Source: DASXMT01 sp963755985 (GTDB taxonomy: Bacteria; Actinomycetota; Acidimicrobiia; Acidimicrobiales; RAAP-2). From it: 64,000 nucleotides of DNA. The translations under genes were made by a program, and so were the position numbers. The notes beneath the pieces are model-generated. The model had not been told where the DNA came from. It saw only the letters and a program-made list of their open reading frames with translations, and ran no database searches. The stretch spans positions 186,001 to 250,000 of the forward strand of contig CAVWLO010000002.1 of NCBI GenBank assembly GCA_963755985.1, read 5' to 3'. Below are positions 49,151 to 57,431 of the stretch, piece by piece; the first letter of the stretch is position 1; the number at the start of each line of letters is the position of its first letter.

Positions 49151-50125
49151 ATGGAACGCCTCGACCGCCTCGAACGGGTCACCGACCTGCTGCTGGTCCT
49201 GTTGGACACGCCTCAGGCGCTGAGCCTTCGCGAGATCGCCAACCGCATCCCCGGTTACCCGACCTCCCGCGAGGCGCGACGGCAAGCGTTCGAACGGGAC
49301 AAGCGGCTCCTTCGCGACGAGGGGGTGCCACTCTTGGTGGAACCGATCTCCGGGGAGGAGCAGCTTGGCTACCGGGTCGACCCCGCCCACTACTACCTTC
49401 CCGACCTCGGGCTCGATCCCGAGGAGCAAGGAGCGCTGAACCTCGCCGTCGCCGGCGTCCATCTTGGCGATCCTAGTGGGGCTGACGCGCTCTCCAAGCT
49501 CGGCGCGACGGGTGAGTCACCGCTGCGTCCCATGGCGGACACACCCCTGGTCGACCTGCCTTCGGTCGAATCGCTGCCCGCCCTGTCCGGACTGTTCGAC
49601 GCGGTCCGGCTGTCGGCCACGGTCACGTTCGGGTACCGCGGATCCCCGCGACGAGTCGACCCGGCCGGGCTGCGCTTCCGGGGCGGTCACTGGTACCTCA
49701 TCGCCTTCGACCGGGACCGGGGCGAGGGTCGGACCTTTCGGGTCGACCGGGTCTCGTCGGCCCCGTCGGTGGGGCCGCCCGGCTCGGCCGAGCTGCCCGA
49801 GGAGTTCGATGCCGAACGTGCCTTCTCGGCCGAGCCCTGGCGGTTTGGCGCCGGCGACGAGATCGCGGTGGAGGTACTGGTCGACCCGGTGGAAGCTGGT
49901 CGGGTGGTGGCCGAGCTGGGGTCTGGCGCAGTGATCGAGCGCCGACCCTCCGGCGCCGTGCTCGTCCGGCTGTCGGTGACCGACATGGAGGCGCTGGTGA
50001 CCTGGGTCCTTGGCCTCCTCGACCACGGCGAGGTGCTCGCGCCGAGTGAGGCGCGCGCTGCGGTCGTCGCCCGTCTCGAAGCACTGATCGATGCGGGAGA
50101 ACGGGCCGCCGGAGCGACCGGATGA
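49151..50125 (+). CDS. pafB: WYL-domain transcriptional regulator PafB
   Basis: A 324-residue regulator with an N-terminal HTH (MERLDRLERVTDLLLVLLDT through SREARRQAFERDKRLLRDEG) and a WYL domain with GGHWYLIAFD. In mycobacteria PafB and PafC together activate the main SOS-independent DNA damage response. ATG 49151 is chosen over an upstream TTG. The stop overlaps the pafC ATG by four bases (ATGA), as in known pafBC pairs. No proteasome accessory genes are adjacent here. Confidence 0.88.
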   Translation: MERLDRLERVTDLLLVLLDTPQALSLREIANRIPGYPTSREARRQAFERDKRLLRDEGVPLLVEPISGEEQLGYRVDPAHYYLPDLGLDPEEQGALNLAVAGVHLGDPSGADALSKLGATGESPLRPMADTPLVDLPSVESLPALSGLFDAVRLSATVTFGYRGSPRRVDPAGLRFRGGHWYLIAFDRDRGEGRTFRVDRVSSAPSVGPPGSAELPEEFDAERAFSAEPWRFGAGDEIAVEVLVDPVEAGRVVAELGSGAVIERRPSGAVLVRLSVTDMEALVTWVLGLLDHGEVLAPSEARAAVVARLEALIDAGERAAGATG

Positions 50126-51081
50126 CGGCGGCCGGCAATGTCGCCTCCCGGCTCCGCCGCCTCCTGGCCATCCTGACCTGGTTGGCGCAGGTGGGGGAGA
50201 CCCCTATTGACGAGGCGGCAGCCCGCTTCGGCCTCCAGCCCGATGCCCTGGTGGCCGAGCTCGAGATGGCCGCCTGTTGTGGGCTGCCTCCATACACGCC
50301 GGACCAACTGATGGAGATCGTGGTCACCGACACCACCGTCTCGGCCCACCTGGGTGAAATGTTGGCCCGGCCTCGACGGCTGAGTGCCCGGGAGGGGTTC
50401 GCCCTGGCCGCCTCGGGCCGGGCCCTGTTGGCTGTGCCCGGGAGTGACGAGAACGGCGCATTGTCGAGGGCCCTGGTCAAGCTCGACCGAGCGCTGGGCG
50501 GGAACTCGATGGTCATCGAGCTCGACGACCCGTCGATGCTGGGCGTCGTGCGCCGGGCCATGGAGACCGGTAGGCAGCTGCAGATCGAGTACTACTCGGC
50601 GTCGACCGACGAGGTGAGCTCGCGACGGATCGATCCGCTCCGCCTGTTCGCCGGCGACGGCCACTGGTACGTAGATGCCCACTGCTACAAGGCCGGCGAC
50701 GAACGCCGCTTCCGGGTGGACCGGATCCAGTCGGCCGAGCTTCTCGACACCATCGCCCCGGAGCCCGGCGGGATGGATGCTGCCGATGAGGCGGTGGAAT
50801 TCGAGCCGTTCGTGCCTGGTCCGGATATCCGCACCGTTCGGCTGGCGCTCGACCCGTCGGTAGCTTGGGTGGTCGAATCCATCCCGGCGGTGGGACCATC
50901 GGAGCCTTCGGGCGAACGGATCGAGGTCGAGGTGGCCGTGGGCGGTGATGCCTGGCTGCAGAGGCTCCTCCTCCGGCTGGGCACGGCGGCCCAGGTGGTC
51001 GGGCCGCCCGAAGCGGCGTCGCTGCTGGGCGATGCGGCCGGCCAGATCCTCGAGCGCTACCGGCGGTCCCAACCGGTCTAA
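50122..51081 (+). CDS. pafC: WYL-domain transcriptional regulator PafC
   Basis: A 319-residue partner of PafB: N-terminal winged-HTH part (ASRLRRLLAILTWLAQVGET), then a WYL domain in which the motif reads DGHWYVDAHC, with Val in place of Leu. The C-terminal WCX-like extension (SGERIEVEVAVGGDAWLQRLLLRLG) is complete. Translationally coupled to pafB. Downstream, at 51082-51271, base composition changes to AT-rich at the start of the relaxase element. Confidence 0.88.
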   Translation: MTAAGNVASRLRRLLAILTWLAQVGETPIDEAAARFGLQPDALVAELEMAACCGLPPYTPDQLMEIVVTDTTVSAHLGEMLARPRRLSAREGFALAASGRALLAVPGSDENGALSRALVKLDRALGGNSMVIELDDPSMLGVVRRAMETGRQLQIEYYSASTDEVSSRRIDPLRLFAGDGHWYVDAHCYKAGDERRFRVDRIQSAELLDTIAPEPGGMDAADEAVEFEPFVPGPDIRTVRLALDPSVAWVVESIPAVGPSEPSGERIEVEVAVGGDAWLQRLLLRLGTAAQVVGPPEAASLLGDAAGQILERYRRSQPV

Positions 51082-51274
51082 CGGTCAGCCGGCACTTGTC
51101 GGGTCTGCCCGCTTCGGTCAGTGCCAGCCGGGGTCGGTGCCTCGTCGGCACCAGCCGGTGTGCAGTTCCATCCGGTTGCCCGGTTCCAATCCCGCCGGAG
51201 CGACTCCCATTGATTTGAGGTCTTGTAATGAAATAACATGAAATAGTATAGTTCAGCATCGTGAGGAGCTCATG

Positions 51275-52714
51275 GTGCTGAAGCTGCGCACCGTCCGAGT
51301 GGGCGGGCACGGTTACTACGTCGACGAGCTTCCCCGGGGCCGGGAAGCGGGCACCGGGCTGACCGGGGAGGGTCGGGGCCGGTGGATGGGCCAGGCGGCC
51401 GCCGCGCTCGGCCTGGCCGACCGGGTCGAGGCCGAGGCGTTCGCCGACGTGTTGTCCGGTCGGAACCCGATCCTGGGTCGTCCTCTCCCGGTGAAGAGGG
51501 ACATGGTGACGGTGGCTGGTTACGACCTGGTCTTTTGTGCCCCGAAGTCGGTGAGCCTGCTCCATGCTCTTGGCTCCGCGGAGCTCGCCTCGGAGGTGGG
51601 CGCCGGCCACGATGCCGCCGTAGATGCAACCACCGATTACCTGGCGAGGGCGGCCCTGGGCGTGCGTCGCCAGGCGCTGGGCCAGTCAAGAACGGTGCTC
51701 CCCACAACGGGGATGATCGCTGGGGCCTTCGTCCACCGCACGAGTCGTGCGCTCGACCCCCACCTCCACACCCACGTGGTGGAGGCGAACGTCGCCCAAG
51801 GGGTCGACGGTGCCTGGTCGGCGGTGGACGGTCGCGGGCTCTTCGCCCACAGGGCGGTGGCTGGCCGGCTCTACCAGGCGCACCTACGCCACGAGTTGAC
51901 AACGCGTTTAGGCGTGGCCTGGGATGTGCGGCCGAGCGGACTAGGCGACGTGGTCGGTGTCGACCCCGGGCTTCGCGGCCTCTTCTCGCAACGCTCCGCT
52001 GCCATCAAGGAGTACATGGCCGGCAGATCCGGTCGGGCATCGGCGCGGGGTGCCTTCTATGCGACGCGTCCGGACAAGGATCGGACCCTCTCGGTCGAGA
52101 CGCTCGCGCCGAGGTGGCGCGCCCGCGCCAATGAGTTCGGCTACGACATCGGCGCACTCAATCGTGTCGTGGGGCTCGAACGAGTCATCAGCCGTGAGCG
52201 TGACTGCCAGTCGTTCGAGGTTGAGCGGGTGCAATCGTCTCTGGCTGAACGCGCCCGGCCTGATGCAACGCTCGCACGACGGGACGTCGTGTCAGCTTTG
52301 GCCATTGCTCAGGTCGGCGGAGCGCGGGTAACCGAGGTGGAGGCGGCGGTCGATCGGCTCTGCAGCGTGGCCCAGCCAACTGTGGGCGACCGGCCGGGCC
52401 GAACCCGACGCTGGTCGGTTCCGGCCCTCATCGAAGCGGCGCGAGCGTGCGAGAGCGAACTGACCGTCCGGTCTGCATCGAGGGAGCATGGGTACCCGAC
52501 GGTGCCGGATCCACACGACTGGTCGACCGGGTCGAGCACCCCGGTCCACGCCGCACGTGGACGTCATCGAGAAGACGGGGGGCAAGACACCGGACGGAGC
52601 AGGGGGCGAGACGAGGGACGCGATGCAAAGCGCGATGTGCAGCCCGGAAGAGGACAGAACAGGGACCCTGACCTGGGGCGGGGCAGGGGAATCGGCACTG
52701 GACTGGGGCGCTGA
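51275..52714 (+). CDS. TrwC/MobF-type relaxase domain protein, helicase lost
   Basis: A 479-residue TrwC-like relaxase, which nicks plasmid or ICE DNA at oriT through a tyrosine. The histidine triad is clear (HRTSRALDPHLHTHVV, about residues 154-169), with GGHGYYVDEL giving candidate catalytic tyrosines near the N-terminus and DLVFCAPKSVSLL typical of the family. Full-length relaxases continue into a RecD-type helicase; this one instead ends in an Arg/Gly/Asp-rich low-complexity tail, so it is truncated or degraded. GTG 51275 is six bases after GAGGAG. The promoter region 51215-51260 is markedly AT-rich (TAGTAT at 51244-51249), unlike the surroundings, a sign of foreign origin. Confidence 0.82.
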   Translation: MLKLRTVRVGGHGYYVDELPRGREAGTGLTGEGRGRWMGQAAAALGLADRVEAEAFADVLSGRNPILGRPLPVKRDMVTVAGYDLVFCAPKSVSLLHALGSAELASEVGAGHDAAVDATTDYLARAALGVRRQALGQSRTVLPTTGMIAGAFVHRTSRALDPHLHTHVVEANVAQGVDGAWSAVDGRGLFAHRAVAGRLYQAHLRHELTTRLGVAWDVRPSGLGDVVGVDPGLRGLFSQRSAAIKEYMAGRSGRASARGAFYATRPDKDRTLSVETLAPRWRARANEFGYDIGALNRVVGLERVISRERDCQSFEVERVQSSLAERARPDATLARRDVVSALAIAQVGGARVTEVEAAVDRLCSVAQPTVGDRPGRTRRWSVPALIEAARACESELTVRSASREHGYPTVPDPHDWSTGSSTPVHAARGRHREDGGQDTGRSRGRDEGRDAKRDVQPGRGQNRDPDLGRGRGIGTGLGR

Positions 52715-52771
52715 GCTGTGCTCAGTTGCTCTGTTGCTCACAGTTCCCGGCGACGGCGCAGCGCTCGGTGT

Positions 52772-54190
52772 TCAGCGCCCGGCGTCACGGCCCACTTCCT
52801 GGTGGCGCGTCGGTCGGGCGATGGTGAGCCATGGATCGCTCCGGTGACTGGGTGACAAGGGGACCCAGCCGACCCGGTTGCGCTCGTCGAAGGCCAAAGC
52901 GTGATCAGGCGCACCACGCGTGATCACGTCGGCGGGCAGTCGGCGCCGGCGGACGGTGCTTGAGGTGACCGTGTGCCGTATGGCTCCCCCGGTCAGCGCG
53001 TCCGACAGCACGTGCCCGGTTGGGACTCTCCCCGACGACAACGACCGCGTCCCCACCTCCTCATCGCCGGCAAGCACGGAGAGTGCCTCCAACGTGGTCA
53101 CATCGCCGATACCGGGAAGGACGACGGTGGTACCGAACAAGGACAGGAAGCCGTCGGCCGCCTGACCCCACCGTTGCTTCGCCTGGGACAGGTCCTGAAA
53201 GCAGGCCAGGGTGTTCAGACCTTGGCCGCCACCCTCGCTGACGATGCTGGGCAGATCGGGAAGGGGCGCGATGTTGGCGGCCTCATCCAAGGCCAAGAGG
53301 ACGGGAGGGTCGTGACTACCCTCAATCTCGGAGCGACCGTGGTGCTCGTACGTTGCCGATCGGACGTCCTCGATGATGCCGACCACCAAGGGGGCGACAA
53401 GAGCCTGGCGTCGTCCGGGCGCATAGACGTAGAGCGTGTCCGAGGATCGGACGAAGGCACCCGGGTCGAAGTCGGGAGCGGCGGTGGCGGCCAGTGCCGA
53501 CTCGGTCCGGTATCCCGCCACTGCGCCCGAAGCGGTCGACCAGATCCCGCTGAGCTCCCGCTCATCGGTGCAGGTCACGCCCTCGAGGAGGTCCGAAGCG
53601 AGTAGCGCGGAGTGGTCGTGGGCACCGCCGAGGACCTGCGCCGCAGGCAATGCCCGGCGACGGTCGATCCAGGACAGCACGGTGCGCATATCGGCCCCTT
53701 CGAGAGCGGCGGCATGGAGCAGCGGTGCGATCAGTGCCTCGGCCCGCTCGCTCCAGTGGTCCGAGTGCAGGGCGGTGGCCGAGCCCGATCCCGCCGCCCT
53801 TCCGACCGTGACCAACGCTCGGGCAGTCGCCAGCGCACCGTCCCACGTGTGGCACGACTGCACCGGTGACCATCGAATCGGCGTCATGCCGTCCGATGTG
53901 TCCATCGTCCCGGTCGGATCGAATACGAGGCAGCGTCCGAGGCGCGATCGCGCCGCCCGGGTGGCCGTCACCACATCCGGTTTGGTCGAGGTGGCCACCA
54001 CCGGTCCGGGCGAGGCGAGGAGGTTGGGGATGATCAACGAAGACGTCTTGCCCGAGCGCGGTGGACCGAGAACCAACACTGATTGTTGGGGTGGCGCGAA
54101 CACCCAGTCGTCCTCCCGGTGTCCGAGGTAAATGCCGTGGCCCGACGCGATCGACGCACTTTGTGCCGCGCTGTTGGGCGTTGGCGGCAC
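52772..54190 (-). CDS. VirD4/TraG-type coupling protein
   Basis: A 472-residue conjugative coupling ATPase that would bring the relaxosome to a type IV secretion channel. Walker A GPPRSGKTSSLI (42-53), Walker B VLLALDEAANIAPL and QDLSQAKQRWG (sensor-like) are present. N-terminal membrane helices usual for VirD4 are missing, as in several actinobacterial soluble versions. It converges with the relaxase gene 57 bp away. No T4SS channel genes, integrase or att repeat are in the window, so this is a mobilisation remnant or the edge of a reduced element. Confidence 0.82.
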   Translation of the reverse strand: MPPTPNSAAQSASIASGHGIYLGHREDDWVFAPPQQSVLVLGPPRSGKTSSLIIPNLLASPGPVVATSTKPDVVTATRAARSRLGRCLVFDPTGTMDTSDGMTPIRWSPVQSCHTWDGALATARALVTVGRAAGSGSATALHSDHWSERAEALIAPLLHAAALEGADMRTVLSWIDRRRALPAAQVLGGAHDHSALLASDLLEGVTCTDERELSGIWSTASGAVAGYRTESALAATAAPDFDPGAFVRSSDTLYVYAPGRRQALVAPLVVGIIEDVRSATYEHHGRSEIEGSHDPPVLLALDEAANIAPLPDLPSIVSEGGGQGLNTLACFQDLSQAKQRWGQAADGFLSLFGTTVVLPGIGDVTTLEALSVLAGDEEVGTRSLSSGRVPTGHVLSDALTGGAIRHTVTSSTVRRRRLPADVITRGAPDHALAFDERNRVGWVPLSPSHRSDPWLTIARPTRHQEVGRDAGR

Positions 54191-54528
54191 GTTGTTCCGA
54201 GGTTTCTTCGCGGGGTGATTTCATCGTCGAACCTGCCCTGCTCGCTCGCTTGTCGCGTCTGCGAGCGTCTGACGTGTGACATGTGCCCAGTGAGTCGTAG
54301 TGCCTAGAAAGCTTTGCAAACAAAGGGTTCCTCGTCCATAGGTTGTGTCCCATTTTTCTGGATCGAATGACGTACGACCGCGTTTACATCGCCGAGGCAC
54401 GCTGGCATTGCTCGCCCGTTGACTGGCGATCGAGCGCGTACATCCTTGTCACAGCACCGACAATGCTTGACCTGGGCCGCAAAACCCATTTTGATTGTTA
54501 ACGATTGCGTATCGCTGAGGAGATGTTT
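54191..54528. other. Relatively AT-rich intergenic region, promoter of the HU gene
   Basis: This 338-bp gap has no supported gene and is visibly less GC-rich (54300-54360, 54480-54510) than its surroundings. It probably holds the hupB-like promoter; a TTGATTGTTAACGATTGCG stretch (54491-54509) just ahead of the Shine-Dalgarno is the most promoter-like part. It also marks the end of the mobilisation remnant. Confidence 0.4.
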
Positions 54529-55293
54529 GTGAACAAGTCACAACTCGTCGGATCCGTCAATGCGTCGACATCACACAGTCGTCGTGTTGTCGAAGAAGTC
54601 GTCGATGTCTTGTTCGACACGATCATCGCCGAGGTTCGTTCCGGACGAAAAGTGTCAGTGGTCGGATTCGGGTCATTCAACCCGATCGGGCGTGCGGCGC
54701 GGATCGGAAGGAATCCACGGACCGGAGCAGTGGTACCGATTCCGGCGTCGAAGGGCGTCCGGTTCGCCACCGGTTCGACGTTCAAATCGGCGTTGAATCC
54801 CAAGGAGGGAGCACCCATGGCAGTAAAGAGAGCAGCAACGAAGAAGAAGGCGACGGCCAAGAAGGCTCCGGCCCGGAAGACCGCCGCCCGGAAGAGCACG
54901 GCCAAGAAGGCTCCGGCCCGAAAGACCGCCGCCCGCAAGGCGACCGCGAGCAAGACTGCGGCCAAGAAAGCGGTCAAGAAGGCAGTGAGGAGGGCCAGCG
55001 CAAAGAAGACGACGGCAAAGAGGGCCGTCAAGAAGGCGGTGCGCAAGACGACCGCCAAGCGGGCACCAGCGCGTAAGACAGCAGCTAAGAAGGCCACCAA
55101 GCGGGCTCCGGCCCGGAAGACGGCGGCCAAGAAGGCCACCAAGCGGGCTCCGGCCCGCAAGACGGCAGCCAAGAAGGCCACCAAGCGGGCTCCGGCCCGC
55201 AAGACGGCAGCCAAGCGGGCTCCGGCCCGCAAGACAGTGGCCAAGAAGGCCACCAAGCGTGCTCCGGCCCGCAGGGCGGCCACGCGGCGATAG
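54529..55293 (+). CDS. hupB: HU-type nucleoid protein with long basic tail (HupB-like)
   Basis: A 254-residue DNA-binding protein. Residues 1-90 are an HU domain (MNKSQLVGSVNAS, VSVVGFGSFNPIG, ARIGRNPRTG with the DNA-binding arm). The remaining 160 residues are a histone H1-like tail of Lys/Ala/Arg/Pro repeats (KKAPARKTAA, AKKATKRAPARK). This is the actinobacterial HupB layout; it compacts and protects DNA. GTG 54529 is preferred over ATG 54523 because GAGGAG is then at workable distance and the protein begins MNKSQLV. An internal ATG (54817) with an ideal AAGGAGG (54802-54808) sits exactly at the domain boundary, in frame. Confidence 0.92.
   Translation: MNKSQLVGSVNASTSHSRRVVEEVVDVLFDTIIAEVRSGRKVSVVGFGSFNPIGRAARIGRNPRTGAVVPIPASKGVRFATGSTFKSALNPKEGAPMAVKRAATKKKATAKKAPARKTAARKSTAKKAPARKTAARKATASKTAAKKAVKKAVRRASAKKTTAKRAVKKAVRKTTAKRAPARKTAAKKATKRAPARKTAAKKATKRAPARKTAAKKATKRAPARKTAAKRAPARKTVAKKATKRAPARRAATRR
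55084..55209. repeat. Three 42-bp tandem repeats in the HupB tail
   Basis: Three near-identical 42-bp units at 55084, 55126 and 55168 followed by a shortened unit, each encoding about AKKATKRAPARKTA. The strong DNA-level identity suggests recent expansion. Confidence 0.8.
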
Positions 55294-55548
55294 GTATCGC
55301 CACAGGCGGCTCCGCCAAACCCGGCTGAACACCGGCCGTAGGGGTGGCGGATGACGCAGCGCTGCGGCAGCGGGGGCCATCGGGCCCCTGTTGTCGCGTC
55401 TGCGCGCCGACGACGGATGAGGGCCGACCACGGCTACGCCAGGCACGGCGACACCAGGCACCGGGCAGACGTGCAGCGGGCAGCCGTCCAGCGGGCAGAC
55501 GTGCACGCTGGCACCCGACGGACGGGCACCTGGCAGCTCGATGGCAGG

Positions 55549-55581
55549 AGATCGGTCAGAGATCGGTCAGAGATCGGTCAG
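55549..55581. repeat. Three 11-bp tandem repeats over the PIG-L stop codon
   Basis: AGATCGGTCAG three times in tandem, overlapping the 3' end of the PIG-L gene. Because 11 is not a multiple of three, copy-number change would alter the last residues after LLTDL. The rest of the 273-bp gap 55294-55566 has only short GGGCAGACGTG-type duplications. Confidence 0.75.
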
Positions 55582-56484
55582 CAGATGGAACGCCTCACCC
55601 GCAGGCAGGGAGGCGAGTCGTCCGTGCGCGCCGAGCTGATGGACGACGCGTCGGGCGAATGCGTCGGTCTGTGCCGCTGTCGTCGCGGCCGGATCGATGC
55701 CCATGGTGGACTGCTGTTGGCTCCGGTGACACAGCAGCGCCCGGATCTTGAACCCCTCGAAGCCGCTGGCGGCTTCCACGTGGTTGGGCTGATCCGGTTC
55801 CCACAAGAGCAAGGCAGTCGGACGGTAGGGGGCAAGCTCAAGTTCGGGAAAGAAGTGCGGGTCGCGCGCCGCTACCAACGTGTCCACCGTCAGGAACCCC
55901 GCAGCTCGATGGTCGGGGTGCAGCCGGTAGCGCCGCCAGGGGTCGTGGCCGAGGATCACCGTGGGCCGAAAGGCTCGGATGACCCGGCACACTGCTCGGC
56001 GTTCCTCGGTCCCGTCCACCAGCTCACCGTCGATGCGGTCGAGAAAGATGACCCGATCGCTGCCGACGTCGCCTTGCCCGTCACCAGGCAGACCGTCGTT
56101 CACGGCCCCGCGGCCGTCGATCACGGCAGCAGCGGCCAGACATTCAGCCCGTCGTTCGGCCACCAACTCGTCCAGCTCCTGGTCCGGGTCCCATGTTCCC
56201 TTGGATCCGTCCGTCAGCACGAGGTGATGCACGTGGCAACCGGCCTTGGCCCATTTGGCCAGGGTCGCGCCACACCCGAACTCGATGTCGTCGGGATGGG
56301 CGCCGATGGCCAGGGCGCGGTCGGGAACCGCAATGTCGGTCGATAGCGGCCCGTCGATGGGGAGGTCACCCACCGGAAGTCCACTCGGGTCCGTTTCGTT
56401 CGGGCGCGGGTCGTCCGGGCGCGGGTCGTTCGGGCGCGGCTCGTTCGGGCCCGACGATGCGGCCGGAGACGAGGACATGCTCAT
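55567..56484 (-). CDS. PIG-L (LmbE) family deacetylase
   Basis: A 305-residue zinc-dependent N-acetylglucosaminide deacetylase-like protein, the family of mycothiol enzymes MshB and Mca. The zinc-binding GAHPDDIEFGCG is near residue 58, and HPDHRAAG supplies the third ligand. The first 45 residues are a low-complexity Pro/Asp/Arg/Asn segment from short repeats. The start is ATG 56484 or 56478; neither has a strong Shine-Dalgarno. Its 5' end is 37 bp from cofC on the same strand. Confidence 0.85.
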   Translation of the reverse strand: MSMSSSPAASSGPNEPRPNDPRPDDPRPNETDPSGLPVGDLPIDGPLSTDIAVPDRALAIGAHPDDIEFGCGATLAKWAKAGCHVHHLVLTDGSKGTWDPDQELDELVAERRAECLAAAAVIDGRGAVNDGLPGDGQGDVGSDRVIFLDRIDGELVDGTEERRAVCRVIRAFRPTVILGHDPWRRYRLHPDHRAAGFLTVDTLVAARDPHFFPELELAPYRPTALLLWEPDQPNHVEAASGFEGFKIRALLCHRSQQQSTMGIDPAATTAAQTDAFARRVVHQLGAHGRLASLPAGEAFHLLTDL

Positions 56485-56521
56485 GTAGGCCCGTCCGGCC
56501 CTCTCGACCTTCCGCCTCGGC

Positions 56522-57139
56522 TCAGCGGATGCCGCGGACGGGGACGACGTCGGCGGGCTCGTCGACATCCCAGGCCAGATCGGGTTGGTCGAGGATGTGC
56601 AAGGGCAGGCCGATGCGCTCGACCTCGGCCCGGTGACGGGCGAACGAACCGGGTCCATAGGAAAACCGGAAGCGCGCACCGGCCGGGACAGCGATGACGT
56701 TGGTGCCGTTGCCGAACCGGTCCGGAACCAGCGTGACTCCCGGAGCATGCCCCACCTGATCGAGCCCGCGGGCTCGAGGAAGGTCGCCGTGGGCCACGAT
56801 CACCTGACCCACGCCCGCGGCCCCAAGTCGGTCCACCCCGGCCTCGACGGCTCCGTTGAGACCCCGCCCCGGCTCCCAGATGACCAGAGCCCCGTTCCCG
56901 CGGGCCCAATCCGCCACCTCGGTGTCGTCGCACACGACGGCGACGGGGAGCGGGCGGGCGGCCCACAGGACCTGTTCGGCCATGGCTCGGGCCAGGCGAG
57001 CTCGCTCGGCCGCACCAAGGGCGGCGTCGAGCCGACGCTTTGCTTGGTCGAACGCCTTCACCGGAACCAGGACCGCCGACTCCGTGTCGAGACGGAGGGA
57101 CTGGCGCAGGTGGAACGATCGGATGCCCGGACCGGCCAC
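56522..57139 (-). CDS. cofC: Phosphoenolpyruvate/2-phospholactate guanylyltransferase CofC (FbiD)
   Basis: A 205-residue nucleotidyltransferase of coenzyme F420 synthesis that attaches GMP to phosphoenolpyruvate or phospholactate. Family features are VLVPVKAFDQAKRRL (nucleotide-binding start), GLNGAVEAGVDRL, VIVAHGDLPRARGL (metal DLP), DRFGNGTNVIAVP and FSYGPGSFARH. The window shows no other F420 genes. TACACT-N6-GTG precedes the start, so the mRNA is likely leaderless. Confidence 0.88.
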   Translation of the reverse strand: MAGPGIRSFHLRQSLRLDTESAVLVPVKAFDQAKRRLDAALGAAERARLARAMAEQVLWAARPLPVAVVCDDTEVADWARGNGALVIWEPGRGLNGAVEAGVDRLGAAGVGQVIVAHGDLPRARGLDQVGHAPGVTLVPDRFGNGTNVIAVPAGARFRFSYGPGSFARHRAEVERIGLPLHILDQPDLAWDVDEPADVVPVRGIR

Positions 57140-57145
57140 CCGGTC

Positions 57146-57151
57146 AGTGTA
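57146..57151 (-). promoter_or_regulatory. -10 hexamer TACACT for leaderless cofC
   Basis: TACACT-N6-GTG directly upstream of cofC; no separate Shine-Dalgarno is needed or seen. Confidence 0.5.
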
Positions 57152-57183
57152 CGGCGCCCCACGGGGCTGTACATTTGTCGGGC

Positions 57184-57217
57184 CTTCACATCTGACCGGC
57201 CTTCACATCTGACCGGC
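57184..57217. repeat. Two 17-bp tandem repeats upstream of cofC/gpsA
   Basis: CTTCACATCTGACCGGC twice in perfect tandem, followed by two copies of CTCCGCGAG-type words. The divergent gap 57140-57431 (292 bp) carries these plus the leaderless promoters of cofC and gpsA and no gene. Confidence 0.75.
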
Positions 57218-57419
57218 CTCCGCGAGTAAACGACCTCCGCGAGCCACGACCGGGTCCGGTCGGGGGCGACCGGCGTGCCAGAGGAGTCGATCGGCGCGGG
57301 AACAGACCACGAACACCCAGGCGAGCGAGCTGCTGATGAGGGTGGATGCTGCGCCGGACGGCAATGCGCGCCGGTCCGGATCCAACCGGTTGAAGTCGCG
57401 GGCCGCGAACGCGGCGCCG

Positions 57420-57425
57420 TAGTCT
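57420..57425 (+). promoter_or_regulatory. -10 hexamer TAGTCT for leaderless gpsA
   Basis: TAGTCT-N6-GTG directly upstream of gpsA; no Shine-Dalgarno at the expected position. Confidence 0.5.
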
Positions 57426-57431
57426 GGTCCT

